Below, piece by piece: positions 1 through 5,131 of a DNA stretch of 5,131 bases. Source of the stretch: Desulfobacterales bacterium (GTDB lineage Bacteria; Desulfobacterota; DSM-4660; Desulfatiglandales; B25-G16); the NCBI GenBank assembly GCA_013375385.1, contig JABXJY010000197.1:1-5131 (forward strand), read 5' to 3'. Under the pieces are notes generated by a model. That model saw only the letters and a list, made by a program, of their open reading frames with translations, was not told the DNA's origin and made no database searches. Numbering within the stretch: position 1 is the stretch's first letter; every line of letters begins with the position of its first letter. Position numbers and translations under genes: made by a program.

Positions 1-2
1 AA

Positions 3-41
3 CTGGATGGAGGTAAGATTGCCCAGTATCTGAGCCGATAG
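3..41 (+). CDS. possible C-terminal end of an upstream gene (partial)
   Basis: The third frame is open from the window edge to a TAG at 39-41 and reads LDGGKIAQYLSR. An (I/V/L)DGG sequence followed by a short tail is common at the C-terminus of short-chain dehydrogenases/reductases, which would fit beside a hydroxyacyl-CoA dehydrogenase gene. The stretch is only 12 codons, and another frame is open to 33 (NWMEVRLPSI), so the call rests on weak resemblance. If it is real, the gap to the next gene is 64 bases, so co-transcription is possible. Confidence 0.27.
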   Translation: MDGGKIAQYLSR

Positions 42-90
42 GTGGTAAGGTCTTCTCAAGATAATCCAACAAAGCTTTCCTGTAAGTTAG

Positions 91-98
91 AAAGGAGG
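91..98 (+). promoter_or_regulatory. strong ribosome binding site of the dehydrogenase gene
   Basis: AAAGGAGG is a near-complete Shine-Dalgarno sequence, 7 bases before the ATG at 106. It fixes that start and predicts efficient translation. A GATAAT at 60-65 resembles a -10 box, but no matching -35 box is visible, so no promoter is called. Confidence 0.85.
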
Positions 99-105
99 AT
101 TTGAT

Positions 106-1011
106 ATGAGTAAGCCATTAGAAAAGGTTGCAGTGGTTGGTACCGGTATTTTGGGTGCCCAGATCGCGATGCTTGCGGTTCATGCAGGCTATAGGGTCAA
201 GATATTCGATCCCAGGGAGGAGGCCTTTATCGAAACCTACAATAAGATTCAAGGTGATCTAAAGGCAAAGGATATGACACCTTTCATTCCGTGGGAGGAT
301 TGGGAGGCATGTGAACAAGCCATTCAAAAAACAACGGAGCTCGGTGAGGCGGTGAAGGATGCAGAACTCGTAATTGAGGCCGTCCCCGAGAATCTGGATC
401 TTAAAAGACAGGTCTTCAGGGAACTTGGCCAAAAGGCACCTCCAGGGGCAATCCTTGCTACCAACAGTTCCTCTATGCCTGTATCAAAGTTCGAGGAGAA
501 CAGTGGACGGCCTGAACGGTGCCTGAACATTCATTTCTACTTTCCCCTTCAGGGCATTAATATGGTCGACATCATGGGAGGAACGAAGACACTTCCCGAG
601 GTGATGCAAAAGGGAATTGAATGGATCCGCTCCATTGGTTGTATCCCTCTCACGGTGAAAAAGGAAATCCTGGGCTTTTGCTTCAACCGGGTCTGGAGAG
701 CTATCAAGAGAGAGGTCCTGTATATGTGGGGCAATGGCTTTGTAGATTTTCGGGATGTGGATCGGGCATGGATGATCTTCACCGGGATGAAGGAGGGGCC
801 TTTTGCCCTTATGGATAAGGTGGGACTGGATGTGATCCACGATATAGAGATGGTCTATTATCGTGATTCAAATGATCCCAGGGACAAACCACCCGATGCG
901 CTTTTGGAGGTGATAAAAAGAGGTGATCTGGGTGTAAAGAGCGGAAAGGGCTTCTATACATACCCGGATCCTGAGTTTATGCGTGCGGACTTTATCAATC
1001 CCAAGGGGTAA
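106..1011 (+). CDS. 3-hydroxyacyl-CoA dehydrogenase family protein (NAD-dependent)
   Basis: This 301-residue protein belongs to the family that oxidises 3-hydroxyacyl-CoA to 3-ketoacyl-CoA with NAD+ (Hbd/PaaH/FadB2-like, usually about 280-290 residues). The Rossmann domain starts at once: G12-T-G14-I-L-G17 is the dinucleotide loop, and D35 after the second strand favours NAD over NADP. IEAVPENLDLK (90-100) and ATNSSS (118-123) match family motifs; a serine of 121-123 should contact substrate. H143 is the catalytic histidine, in HFYFP where most members have HFFNP. N194 in GFCFNR is the conserved asparagine. The usual catalytic glutamate is replaced by D155 in NMVDIMGG. The C-terminal helical domain runs from about 190 and shows DVDRAW, GPFALMDKVGLDV and LGVKSGKGFYTY. 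There is no signal peptide or membrane segment, so it is cytosolic. Fatty-acid, aromatic-acid or other hydroxyacid substrates are all possible; context does not decide. Confidence 0.92.
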   Translation: MSKPLEKVAVVGTGILGAQIAMLAVHAGYRVKIFDPREEAFIETYNKIQGDLKAKDMTPFIPWEDWEACEQAIQKTTELGEAVKDAELVIEAVPENLDLKRQVFRELGQKAPPGAILATNSSSMPVSKFEENSGRPERCLNIHFYFPLQGINMVDIMGGTKTLPEVMQKGIEWIRSIGCIPLTVKKEILGFCFNRVWRAIKREVLYMWGNGFVDFRDVDRAWMIFTGMKEGPFALMDKVGLDVIHDIEMVYYRDSNDPRDKPPDALLEVIKRGDLGVKSGKGFYTYPDPEFMRADFINPKG

Positions 1012-1199
1012 CACACCCACTTCAACCCGGCGCCCATATTGTATGTGAAATTCTCGGACCATGGGAACCCAGGGATTACCTGGAGTAAAGAAGAATCAGA
1101 TTATAAGGGATTGATTAATGCCATAAACCGTCAGCAATATCTCTCGCTCGTTCCCTTCGGTCACTAGAGCCCACAGAGATCGCTGAGATAATCATTATG

Positions 1200-1234
1200 T
1201 TGTCCTGATTCTTTGAGGGGAAGAATCAGGACAA
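1200..1234. repeat. perfect 14-bp inverted repeat, hairpin with 7-base loop
   Basis: TTGTCCTGATTCTT at 1200-1213 is exactly complementary to AAGAATCAGGACAA at 1221-1234, around the loop TGAGGGG. A perfect 14-bp stem with so short a loop is very unlikely by chance. Neither side carries a T run, so it is not a canonical intrinsic terminator in either direction; a factor-assisted terminator, an RNA processing site, a protein-binding palindrome or the end of a small repeat element all remain open. A partial third copy, AAGAATCAG, follows at 1234-1242. Confidence 0.85.
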
Positions 1235-1331
1235 AGAATCAGTCCGCCACAGGTGGACATTGATAACCCTTGTAGTGTACTCTTGGCAATGAATAGTGAG
1301 TACTGCTGTTATTGTACCATGGCCTTGCATT

Positions 1332-1354
1332 CATATCCCGCTAAGCGGGATGTG
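1332..1354. repeat. strong hairpin, 10-bp stem with TAA loop
   Basis: CATATCCCGC (1332-1341) pairs with GCGGGATGTG (1345-1354), with one G-T wobble, around the loop TAA. The outer arms GCATTCA (1327-1333) and TGAATGC (1363-1369) are also complementary and could form an alternative or extended structure. No T run follows, so it is not called a terminator. Confidence 0.7.
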
Positions 1355-1400
1355 GATTTAGTTGAATGCCCCTCTCAGGAATTCAACCAAAAACTCCTTG

Positions 1401-1511
1401 CCCTGTTAGACACCTTGTTAGCCACACTGAACAAAATGGATCTAGGGTTATCGATGGATAGAGCTCAGCGATGAATTGTCGGTCTTATCTAACAGGGTGA
1501 ACCTCAGTGTG
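1401..1511. repeat. two crossing inverted repeats (10 bp and 8 bp)
   Basis: CCCTGTTAGA (1401-1410) is complementary to TCTAACAGGG (1488-1497), and CACACTGA (1423-1430) is complementary to TCAGTGTG (1504-1511). The pairs cross (first-left, second-left, first-right, second-right), so in RNA they would be either a pseudoknot or two mutually exclusive folds. A 9-bp pair, ATCGCTGAG (1179-1187) with CTCAGCGAT (1464-1472), also crosses into this stretch. Pairs of 8-9 bp are expected now and then in 550 bases; the 10-bp one is less expected. Confidence 0.45.
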
Positions 1512-1538
1512 CTCTGTGAGAGATTAATCATAATCAAG

Positions 1539-1557
1539 CTACCCCTTTGAGGGGTAG
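1539..1557 (+). promoter_or_regulatory. hairpin holding the peptidase ribosome binding site
   Basis: CTACCCC (1539-1545) and GGGGTAG (1551-1557) form a 7-bp stem with loop TTTGA. The only Shine-Dalgarno-like sequence before the M28 gene, GAGGGG at 1549-1554, lies in the loop and 3' arm, so folding would hide it. It is 10 bases before a TTG at 1565 and 16 before an ATG at 1571, which favours the TTG start. CATAAT at 1529-1534 looks like a -10 box that would start a transcript near the hairpin, but no good -35 is present. An alternative reading is a terminator hairpin, but there is no T run. Confidence 0.5.
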
Positions 1558-1564
1558 TTGTTGA

Positions 1565-2497
1565 TTGAGCATGGATGCTCCCGGGGAAGTTGGCACTGTG
1601 AAGTCAAAATCGTCTGACATTTTGGATGGTCTCCCGGCCTTCAGGAAGCAGGTTGTTGTCGAAAACCTCAATAAGCATGTGGAATATCTGTCGGTCAGGA
1701 TAGGAGATCGGCATCTATGGAAGGAGCACTCCCTGAGCAAGGCCGCAGATTATATTGAATCGGCCTTTCAATTCAGCGGATATACAGTGCAGCGACAGAC
1801 CTATTCATGCTACGGCAAGAGTGTTTCAAATCTTATTGCAGAGAAAACTGGGACTGAGGATGGGGTAGTGGTGATTGGGGCCCATTATGATACCGTGCCC
1901 GGAACACCAGGTGCGGATGACAATGCCTCGGCTGTGGCTGGTATGCTGGAGCTTGCAAGGTTACAGAAAGGAAGTCTGAATGAGAAGCATCTCATATTTG
2001 TTGCCTTTGTTAATGAAGAGCCTCCTTGCTTCGGATCTCATAAAATGGGGAGTATGGTCTACGCCAAACACCTAAAGAATCGGAAGGTGCCGGTGGATGT
2101 TATGATCTCACTTGAGATGATCGGATATTTCTGCCGGGAGCCCATTCAACGATACCCACTTCCGGGAATGGGCTTTTTTTATCCGAAGACGGCTGACTTC
2201 ATCGGGGTAGCGGGAAACCTTCATTCATCAAAATACATCTCTTCTCTGAAGAAGGGGATCAAGAAACATTCGGCCATAAATGTAAGGTCTCTAATTGCAC
2301 CCCAATATTTCGGAGGCATTAGCCTTTCAGACAATTCTTCATTCTGGCATCACGGATATAGAGCTGTCATGGTAACGGATACATCATTCTTCAGGAACCA
2401 GAACTACCACCAGGAGACAGATACTATCGATACCCTCAATTTTGAGGCCATGACAGAAGTGGTCAGGGGTCTCTATTACACGCTCCTGGAGATATAG
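1565..2497 (+). CDS. M28 family zinc aminopeptidase
   Basis: The 310-residue product fits the M28 metallopeptidases, which use two zinc ions to remove N-terminal amino acids from peptides. The metal and catalytic set can be read in order: H107 and D109 in GAHYDT, the bridging aspartate in GADDNASA (D118/D119), E151 (general base) and E152 in NEEPP, E184 in SLEMIGY, and H282 in YHQETDT. SFWHHGYRAVMVTDT (259-273) is also a family hallmark. No signal peptide or membrane segment is visible, so it is probably cytosolic, unlike many secreted M28 enzymes. The start is uncertain: TTG at 1565 is better spaced from GAGGGG (1549-1554) than ATG at 1571; the choice changes only two residues. It is the first gene of a likely three-gene operon and ends 25 bases before the ABC ATPase gene. 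Substrate is unknown; a dipeptidase or peptide-amide role is possible. Confidence 0.92.
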   Translation: MSMDAPGEVGTVKSKSSDILDGLPAFRKQVVVENLNKHVEYLSVRIGDRHLWKEHSLSKAADYIESAFQFSGYTVQRQTYSCYGKSVSNLIAEKTGTEDGVVVIGAHYDTVPGTPGADDNASAVAGMLELARLQKGSLNEKHLIFVAFVNEEPPCFGSHKMGSMVYAKHLKNRKVPVDVMISLEMIGYFCREPIQRYPLPGMGFFYPKTADFIGVAGNLHSSKYISSLKKGIKKHSAINVRSLIAPQYFGGISLSDNSSFWHHGYRAVMVTDTSFFRNQNYHQETDTIDTLNFEAMTEVVRGLYYTLLEI

Positions 2498-2522
2498 GCA
2501 AAGAGAGTGAGATTGTTTCATT

Positions 2523-3686
2523 ATGGCAAGCATTGAATTAAGGAACATCTGCAAAAGATTTAGAAACGATGGTAGACTGGATTTCGATGGGACCGGCGCA
2601 ATTGCAAATCTCTTTGCAGCCGTTTTTCGGGTTGCCAAGAAGATGCAGTCATACATAACCAGCGAAAAGAGAGAAGACCCATTCTCCATAGAGAATCTGA
2701 GTCTCACTATTCCGCATGGAATGGTGATGGTAATTTTGGGGCCTAGCGGCTGTGGAAAGAGTACGCTTTTAAGATTAATTGCCGGTCTTATGCAACCAGA
2801 TTCGGGAGAAGTAAGATATGATGGGATCAATATGGAAAACACACCCCCTGGCGAAAGAAACATTGGTATGGTTTTCCAGGATTATGCGCTGTATCCCCAT
2901 TTCACATCACGGAAGAATGTATTATCCTACTTCTTCTTCAAAAAGAGCACTCCGGAATTAGATGCAATGGCTCGAGAAAAATATAGAAAAACGAGTGAAT
3001 TACTGGGAGTTGACATAGAGTATCTTATGGATAGAAAACCTAGAAATCTATCAGGTGGTGAAAAACAGAGAGTTGCTCTCGGAAGATGCATTACAAGAGA
3101 CCCGGTTTTGTTCCTATTGGATGAACCCTTTTCTAATCTGGATCAAAGGTTGCGAGAGAAGTATCGCCTGGAGCTAAAAAAGCTACTCCGTCACTTCGAT
3201 ATTACGACCGTGTATGTCACCCACGATCAGCAAGAAGCGCTCATTTTGGCAGATATTCTTGCTATTATGAACGTCGGCTGTATAGAACAGGTGGGTGCCC
3301 CCGAAGATATTTATAATCATCCACACAGTTTGTTTGTTGCTGAGTTTCTAAATTTTGATATGGATACCCCGGCAATCAATCTTCTCGATGGAGGGGTTAT
3401 TTCCGAAGAACTCAAAGGAATGATCGCTGGTGTGCGTTCAGAAGATATAGAGGTATGTGAGGATAGAGAAGTTAAGTCTGTCACAGGGACTATTGTAGAT
3501 ATTCGACACATACCAATAAAAGAGGTAACGGTTGTTGGTGTCAACATTGGAAAAGAGGAAGTCTATGTTCGGGTTCCTTTACAGAAGAGCTTATCAATAA
3601 AAGATGAGATTTGTCTGCGTTTCACAAAGTACCATATTTTTAGCAGGAACACAGGCCTGAGAGTGCGAACTCATAACCCCTCTTAG
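2523..3686 (+). CDS. ABC transporter ATP-binding protein, sugar-importer (MalK/UgpC) type
   Basis: This 387-residue ATPase would power a membrane importer from the cytoplasmic face. Seen in order: Walker A GPSGCGKST (73-81), Q-loop Q119 in MVFQDYALYPH, signature LSGGE (176-180), Walker B LFLLDEP with D200 and E201, D-loop SNLD (204-207) and switch H234. The C-terminal region from about 285 fits the regulatory/TOBE domain of CUT1-type importers (AGVRSEDI at 302-309, FTKYHIFSRNTG near the end), which usually serve sugars, glycerol phosphate or related solutes. Oddity: between the first strand (IELRNICKRF, 4-13) and FSIENLSL (54-61) lies a segment some 35 residues longer than usual, part of it hydrophobic (AIANLFAAVFRVA). 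No permease or binding-protein gene is present, so it is either an orphan ATPase shared by several importers, as known for MsiK-like proteins, or its partners are elsewhere. The ATG at 2523 has only a weak upstream GAGTGAG. Substrate unassigned. Confidence 0.93.
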   Translation: MASIELRNICKRFRNDGRLDFDGTGAIANLFAAVFRVAKKMQSYITSEKREDPFSIENLSLTIPHGMVMVILGPSGCGKSTLLRLIAGLMQPDSGEVRYDGINMENTPPGERNIGMVFQDYALYPHFTSRKNVLSYFFFKKSTPELDAMAREKYRKTSELLGVDIEYLMDRKPRNLSGGEKQRVALGRCITRDPVLFLLDEPFSNLDQRLREKYRLELKKLLRHFDITTVYVTHDQQEALILADILAIMNVGCIEQVGAPEDIYNHPHSLFVAEFLNFDMDTPAINLLDGGVISEELKGMIAGVRSEDIEVCEDREVKSVTGTIVDIRHIPIKEVTVVGVNIGKEEVYVRVPLQKSLSIKDEICLRFTKYHIFSRNTGLRVRTHNPS

Positions 3687-3708
3687 ACCTCCTCAAGAGT
3701 GAGTACCG

Positions 3709-3725
3709 CTCCCGGGCACCGGAGG
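3709..3725 (+). promoter_or_regulatory. ribosome binding site of the amidase gene, in a possible hairpin
   Basis: GGAGG at 3721-3725 sits 6 bases before ATG 3732 and decides that start over a GTG at 3699 that would add 11 unlikely residues. The site can pair locally with CTCC (3709-3712), or through CCGG/CCGG (3712-3715 with 3719-3722), and more distantly with CCTCC at 3688-3692 just after the ATPase stop. Pairing would hide the site; ribosomes finishing the ATPase gene would open it. The site is clear, the structure is inference. Confidence 0.6.
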
Positions 3726-3731
3726 ATTCTT

Positions 3732-4628
3732 ATGAAGATATTAACAAGTGAGTATATTGTTTTTAAGTTTGATCGTAGGGATGCCCCGGCAATTACAGTA
3801 GACCCACCGGAGACTTTAGTTGTTGAGACTTTAGATGCCCGATGTGGGAAACTAAGAAAGGAAGAGGACGTTCACTGGACAACGCCTGATTTCTCCAGTC
3901 CAGTGCCGAAGGTTAATCCGGCAACTGGCCCCATAGAAGTAAAAGGTGCTCGACCAGGGGATGCAGTGGCGATAAAAATAGAGAATATTTCACTGGACGA
4001 ACAAGGGTTTGTACTCGTAAAACCCGATTTCGGGATTATAGATGATATGGTGTCCAGGCCTGTTGCAAAGATTATACCTGTTAAAGACGGATATCTTCAT
4101 TTTTCCCAGGATATTCGATTACCGGCTAAACCAATGGTTGGAGTCATAGGTACCGCTCCTCAAAAAGAGACTCCCCCAACCTCGACGGTAGGAAACTGGG
4201 GCGGGAATCTGGACAATAAACGTATTGCACCGGGAGCCACAGTGTTTTTGCCTGTTTTTGTAGATGGCGCACTGATTTATATAGGGGATGTTCATGCCCG
4301 GATGGGAGATGCTGAGGCCACCGGGACAGGAGTAGAAATTTGCGCACGAGTAAAGGTGGAAATTGACCTCGTAAAACATATGCGTGTTAATTATCCGTAT
4401 ATCGAAACAGATGAATTCTTGATCACTACTGGTACCGGAGGTGAGTTTTATGAAGCAGCTCGGATTGCCGTTGATGAGATGATCAAAAGGCTGATGGGGC
4501 TTAAAGGAATCTCGCAAGAAGAGGCATATATGCTAATCAGCATTGCGGGAGATGTGAGACTGAATCAGGCCTGTAACAGCCCTATTGACATCAGTGTCCG
4601 GGTAGAGTTCCCCAGGAAAGATCTATGA
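3732..4628 (+). CDS. acetamidase/formamidase family protein
   Basis: The 298-residue product belongs to the FmdA/AmdA family, which hydrolyses short amides such as formamide or acetamide to ammonia and the acid. Family landmarks: VETLDARCG (31-39), VNPATGPIEVKGARPGDAVAI (61-81, in two pieces NPATGPI and GARPGD), GVIGTAP (137-143), GGNLDNKRIAPGATVFLPV (157-175), GDVHARMGDAEATGTGVE (185-202) and the C-terminal SQEEAYMLIS (261-270) region. D186, H188, D193 and E195 in the GDVHARMGDAE block are the expected polar active-site or metal-site cluster. The length matches the short bacterial/archaeal form of the family. No signal peptide is seen, so it is cytosolic. It is the last gene of the cluster, 45 bases after the ATPase, and ends with TGA immediately before a hairpin. 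The natural substrate is not shown; with a peptidase and an importer ATPase beside it, it may handle an imported amide or peptide-derived amide (inference). Confidence 0.9.
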   Translation: MKILTSEYIVFKFDRRDAPAITVDPPETLVVETLDARCGKLRKEEDVHWTTPDFSSPVPKVNPATGPIEVKGARPGDAVAIKIENISLDEQGFVLVKPDFGIIDDMVSRPVAKIIPVKDGYLHFSQDIRLPAKPMVGVIGTAPQKETPPTSTVGNWGGNLDNKRIAPGATVFLPVFVDGALIYIGDVHARMGDAEATGTGVEICARVKVEIDLVKHMRVNYPYIETDEFLITTGTGGEFYEAARIAVDEMIKRLMGLKGISQEEAYMLISIAGDVRLNQACNSPIDISVRVEFPRKDL

Positions 4629-4658
4629 GAGGGCAAATCCCTGATTCCTCTTGCCTTC
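4629..4658 (+). terminator. hairpin directly after the amidase stop, weak terminator candidate
   Basis: GAGGGCAA (4629-4636) pairs with TTGCCTTC (4651-4658), 8 bp with one G-T wobble and a 14-base loop, starting at the base after the stop codon. The position suits an operon end, but the sequence after it is A-rich rather than a T run, so intrinsic termination is doubtful. It could instead protect the 3' end of the mRNA. Confidence 0.35.
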
Positions 4659-4790
4659 ACAAAAACTTCTCAGTGACCGGATTTCCTGTTGCAGTAATAT
4701 AAAGCTGCATATAGGCAGCATAACATAAGGCTCGGCGGGGAAAGAACAGTGGGTAGACAAGAAAGACTTTACAAGGTCTTGCGTAAAATC

Positions 4791-4819
4791 TTGACAAAGC
4801 CAGAAGCTGCCTGTAAATT
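4791..4819 (+). promoter_or_regulatory. possible sigma70-type promoter
   Basis: TTGACA at 4791-4796 is a perfect -35 box; TAAATT at 4814-4819 matches the -10 consensus at four of six positions, with the ideal 17-base spacing. Transcription would begin near 4825-4827, exactly where the 5' arm of the 11-bp inverted repeat begins. The -10 is weak, so this needs experimental or comparative support. Confidence 0.35.
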
Positions 4820-4824
4820 GCCCT

Positions 4825-4964
4825 TGGTGGACGGTTTGAAGCCCGAAGATTAAGTATCGGTTCCAGGTCCATGTTCCGAAGCGTCAAATCTTGCCTTAAG
4901 TGGCATCAATGCGGATCATCCGTAGCGCTCTGACCTGAGTGGGATATACCGTCCACCATTTTTT
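4825..4964 (+). ncRNA. candidate structured small RNA, about 140 nt
   Basis: TGGTGGACGGT (4825-4835) is exactly complementary to ACCGTCCACCA (4948-4958), and six T residues follow at 4959-4964, as at an intrinsic terminator. The enclosed sequence offers nested helices: AAGATT (4846-4851) with AATCTT (4888-4893) enclosing TCGG with CCGA; TGCC/GGCA around a TTAAGT loop near 4892-4905; and TGCGGA/TCCGTA near 4910-4924 with a TCA loop. With the promoter-like pair just upstream this makes a complete small transcription unit. I do not recognise an RNA family. The alternative is a short mobile element with 11-bp terminal inverted repeats, but no target-site duplication is visible. An upstream leader/attenuator for a gene to the right is also possible. 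Confidence 0.35.
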
Positions 4965-5131
4965 ATCCCAACACAAGCATTCGTTCTGCCAAATTCAAAG
5001 TCCTACTTGCCGCAATTAGGCGTTACACAGCAATAGGTTGTGTTGATATACTGGTTACCCCTGCCAATCTTCGATATTTGTGAGCATGCTGCCAGCATGA
5101 AAAATGAGAGTCATTCACAGACTACGGCTCT

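Larger units (their letters stand above)
1012..1564. other. 553-base spacer rich in inverted repeats, no convincing gene
   Basis: No open frame here resembles a known protein. A 73-codon frame at 1253-1474 begins with GTG, lacks a ribosome binding site and covers several inverted repeats, so it is not called. The first part, 1012-1178, holds little: a 5-bp hairpin CCAGG/CCTGG at 1069-1083 without a T tract and one copy of AAGAATCAG at 1091. From 1179 on there are many complementary segments, listed separately. No standard terminator (GC hairpin followed by T run) is visible for the dehydrogenase gene. The spacer could be a decayed mobile element, a non-coding RNA gene, or a long leader of the peptidase operon. 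Confidence 0.6.
4659..5131. other. intergenic region without a convincing gene
   Basis: No frame on either strand looks like a protein: a 76-codon minus-strand frame at 4657-4887 has no recognisable motif and overlaps inverted repeats. The region holds small competing hairpins at 4690-4719 (TGCAG/CTGCA and GCTGC/GCAGC), a hairpin at 4762-4779 (AAGACTT/AGGTCTT with one wobble), the possible RNA unit at 4791-4964, an 8-bp pair CAACACAA (4969-4976) with TTGTGTTG (5038-5045), and a CATGCTG-C-CAGCATG palindrome at 5085-5099. The gene to the right lies beyond the window. Confidence 0.55.

Noticed and set aside
484..840. Minus-strand open frames within the dehydrogenase gene
   Set aside because: They lie opposite a clear family member, show no motifs and are antisense shadows.
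1069..1083. CCAGG/CCTGG hairpin as terminator of the dehydrogenase gene
   Set aside because: The stem is only 5 bp and no T run follows.
1141..1172. TCGCTCGTTCCCTTCGGTCA as a palindromic repeat
   Set aside because: It resembles GC-rich palindromic repeats in style, but the arms (CTCT/AGAG) pair for only four bases in this copy.
1253..1474. 73-codon + strand frame beginning with GTG
   Set aside because: There is no ribosome binding site, no recognisable motif and an unusual cysteine-rich start, and it overlaps several inverted repeats. A real small protein cannot be excluded, but support is too thin.
2384..2863. 159-codon minus-strand frame across the peptidase/ATPase junction
   Set aside because: It is antisense to two well-supported genes, covering the Walker A coding region, and shows no protein-family features.
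3699..3731. Earlier GTG start for the amidase gene
   Set aside because: It would add 11 residues unlike the family N-terminus and lacks a ribosome binding site, whereas ATG 3732 has GGAGG at ideal distance.
4657..4887. 76-codon minus-strand frame after the amidase gene
   Set aside because: The product has no family motif, and the frame lies over the hairpins and the putative RNA unit. It looks like a chance open frame.
5085..5099. CATGCTG-C-CAGCATG palindrome as a terminator
   Set aside because: It is followed by A residues on the + strand, and on the minus strand the T run lies before rather than after the stem. Possibly an operator for a gene beyond the window, but nothing more can be said.

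Overview
The window is bacterial DNA of moderate G+C content (by eye, not computed). All four well-supported protein genes lie on the + strand and two of them have clear Shine-Dalgarno sites. There are no rRNA or tRNA genes, no recognisable transposase and no CRISPR array. Gene content (beta-oxidation-type dehydrogenase, cytosolic-looking M28 aminopeptidase, sugar-type ABC ATPase, acetamidase/formamidase) would suit a metabolically versatile anaerobe such as a Desulfobacterota or related lineage, but this is a weak guess; nothing in the window fixes the taxon.

Layout. Bases 1-41 may hold the last codons of an upstream gene. At 106-1011 is an NAD-dependent 3-hydroxyacyl-CoA dehydrogenase family gene with a strong ribosome binding site. 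Bases 1012-1564 form a 553-base spacer with no convincing gene but with many inverted repeats, including a perfect 14-bp hairpin. A three-gene cluster follows: M28 metallopeptidase (1565-2497), ABC transporter ATPase (2523-3686) and acetamidase/formamidase family protein (3732-4628). Its internal gaps are 25 and 45 bases, so it is probably one operon. Bases 4629-5131 contain no convincing gene. They do contain a possible small RNA unit: a TTGACA/TAAATT promoter-like pair, then an 11-bp inverted repeat enclosing about 112 bases, then six T residues.

How the genes may work together. The peptidase and amidase would both hydrolyse C-N amide bonds, releasing amino acids and ammonia respectively, and the ATPase could energise uptake of a substrate. 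No permease or binding protein is present, so the ATPase either serves components encoded elsewhere or the rest of the transporter lies outside the window. The Shine-Dalgarno sequences of the peptidase and amidase can both be drawn inside small hairpins, which raises the possibility of translational control. The dehydrogenase looks like a separate transcription unit, possibly linked to an upstream gene.

Most novel candidates: the putative RNA at 4825-4964, the inverted-repeat-rich spacer 1179-1557, the Glu-to-Asp change at the dehydrogenase catalytic dyad, and the extra segment before Walker A in the ATPase.
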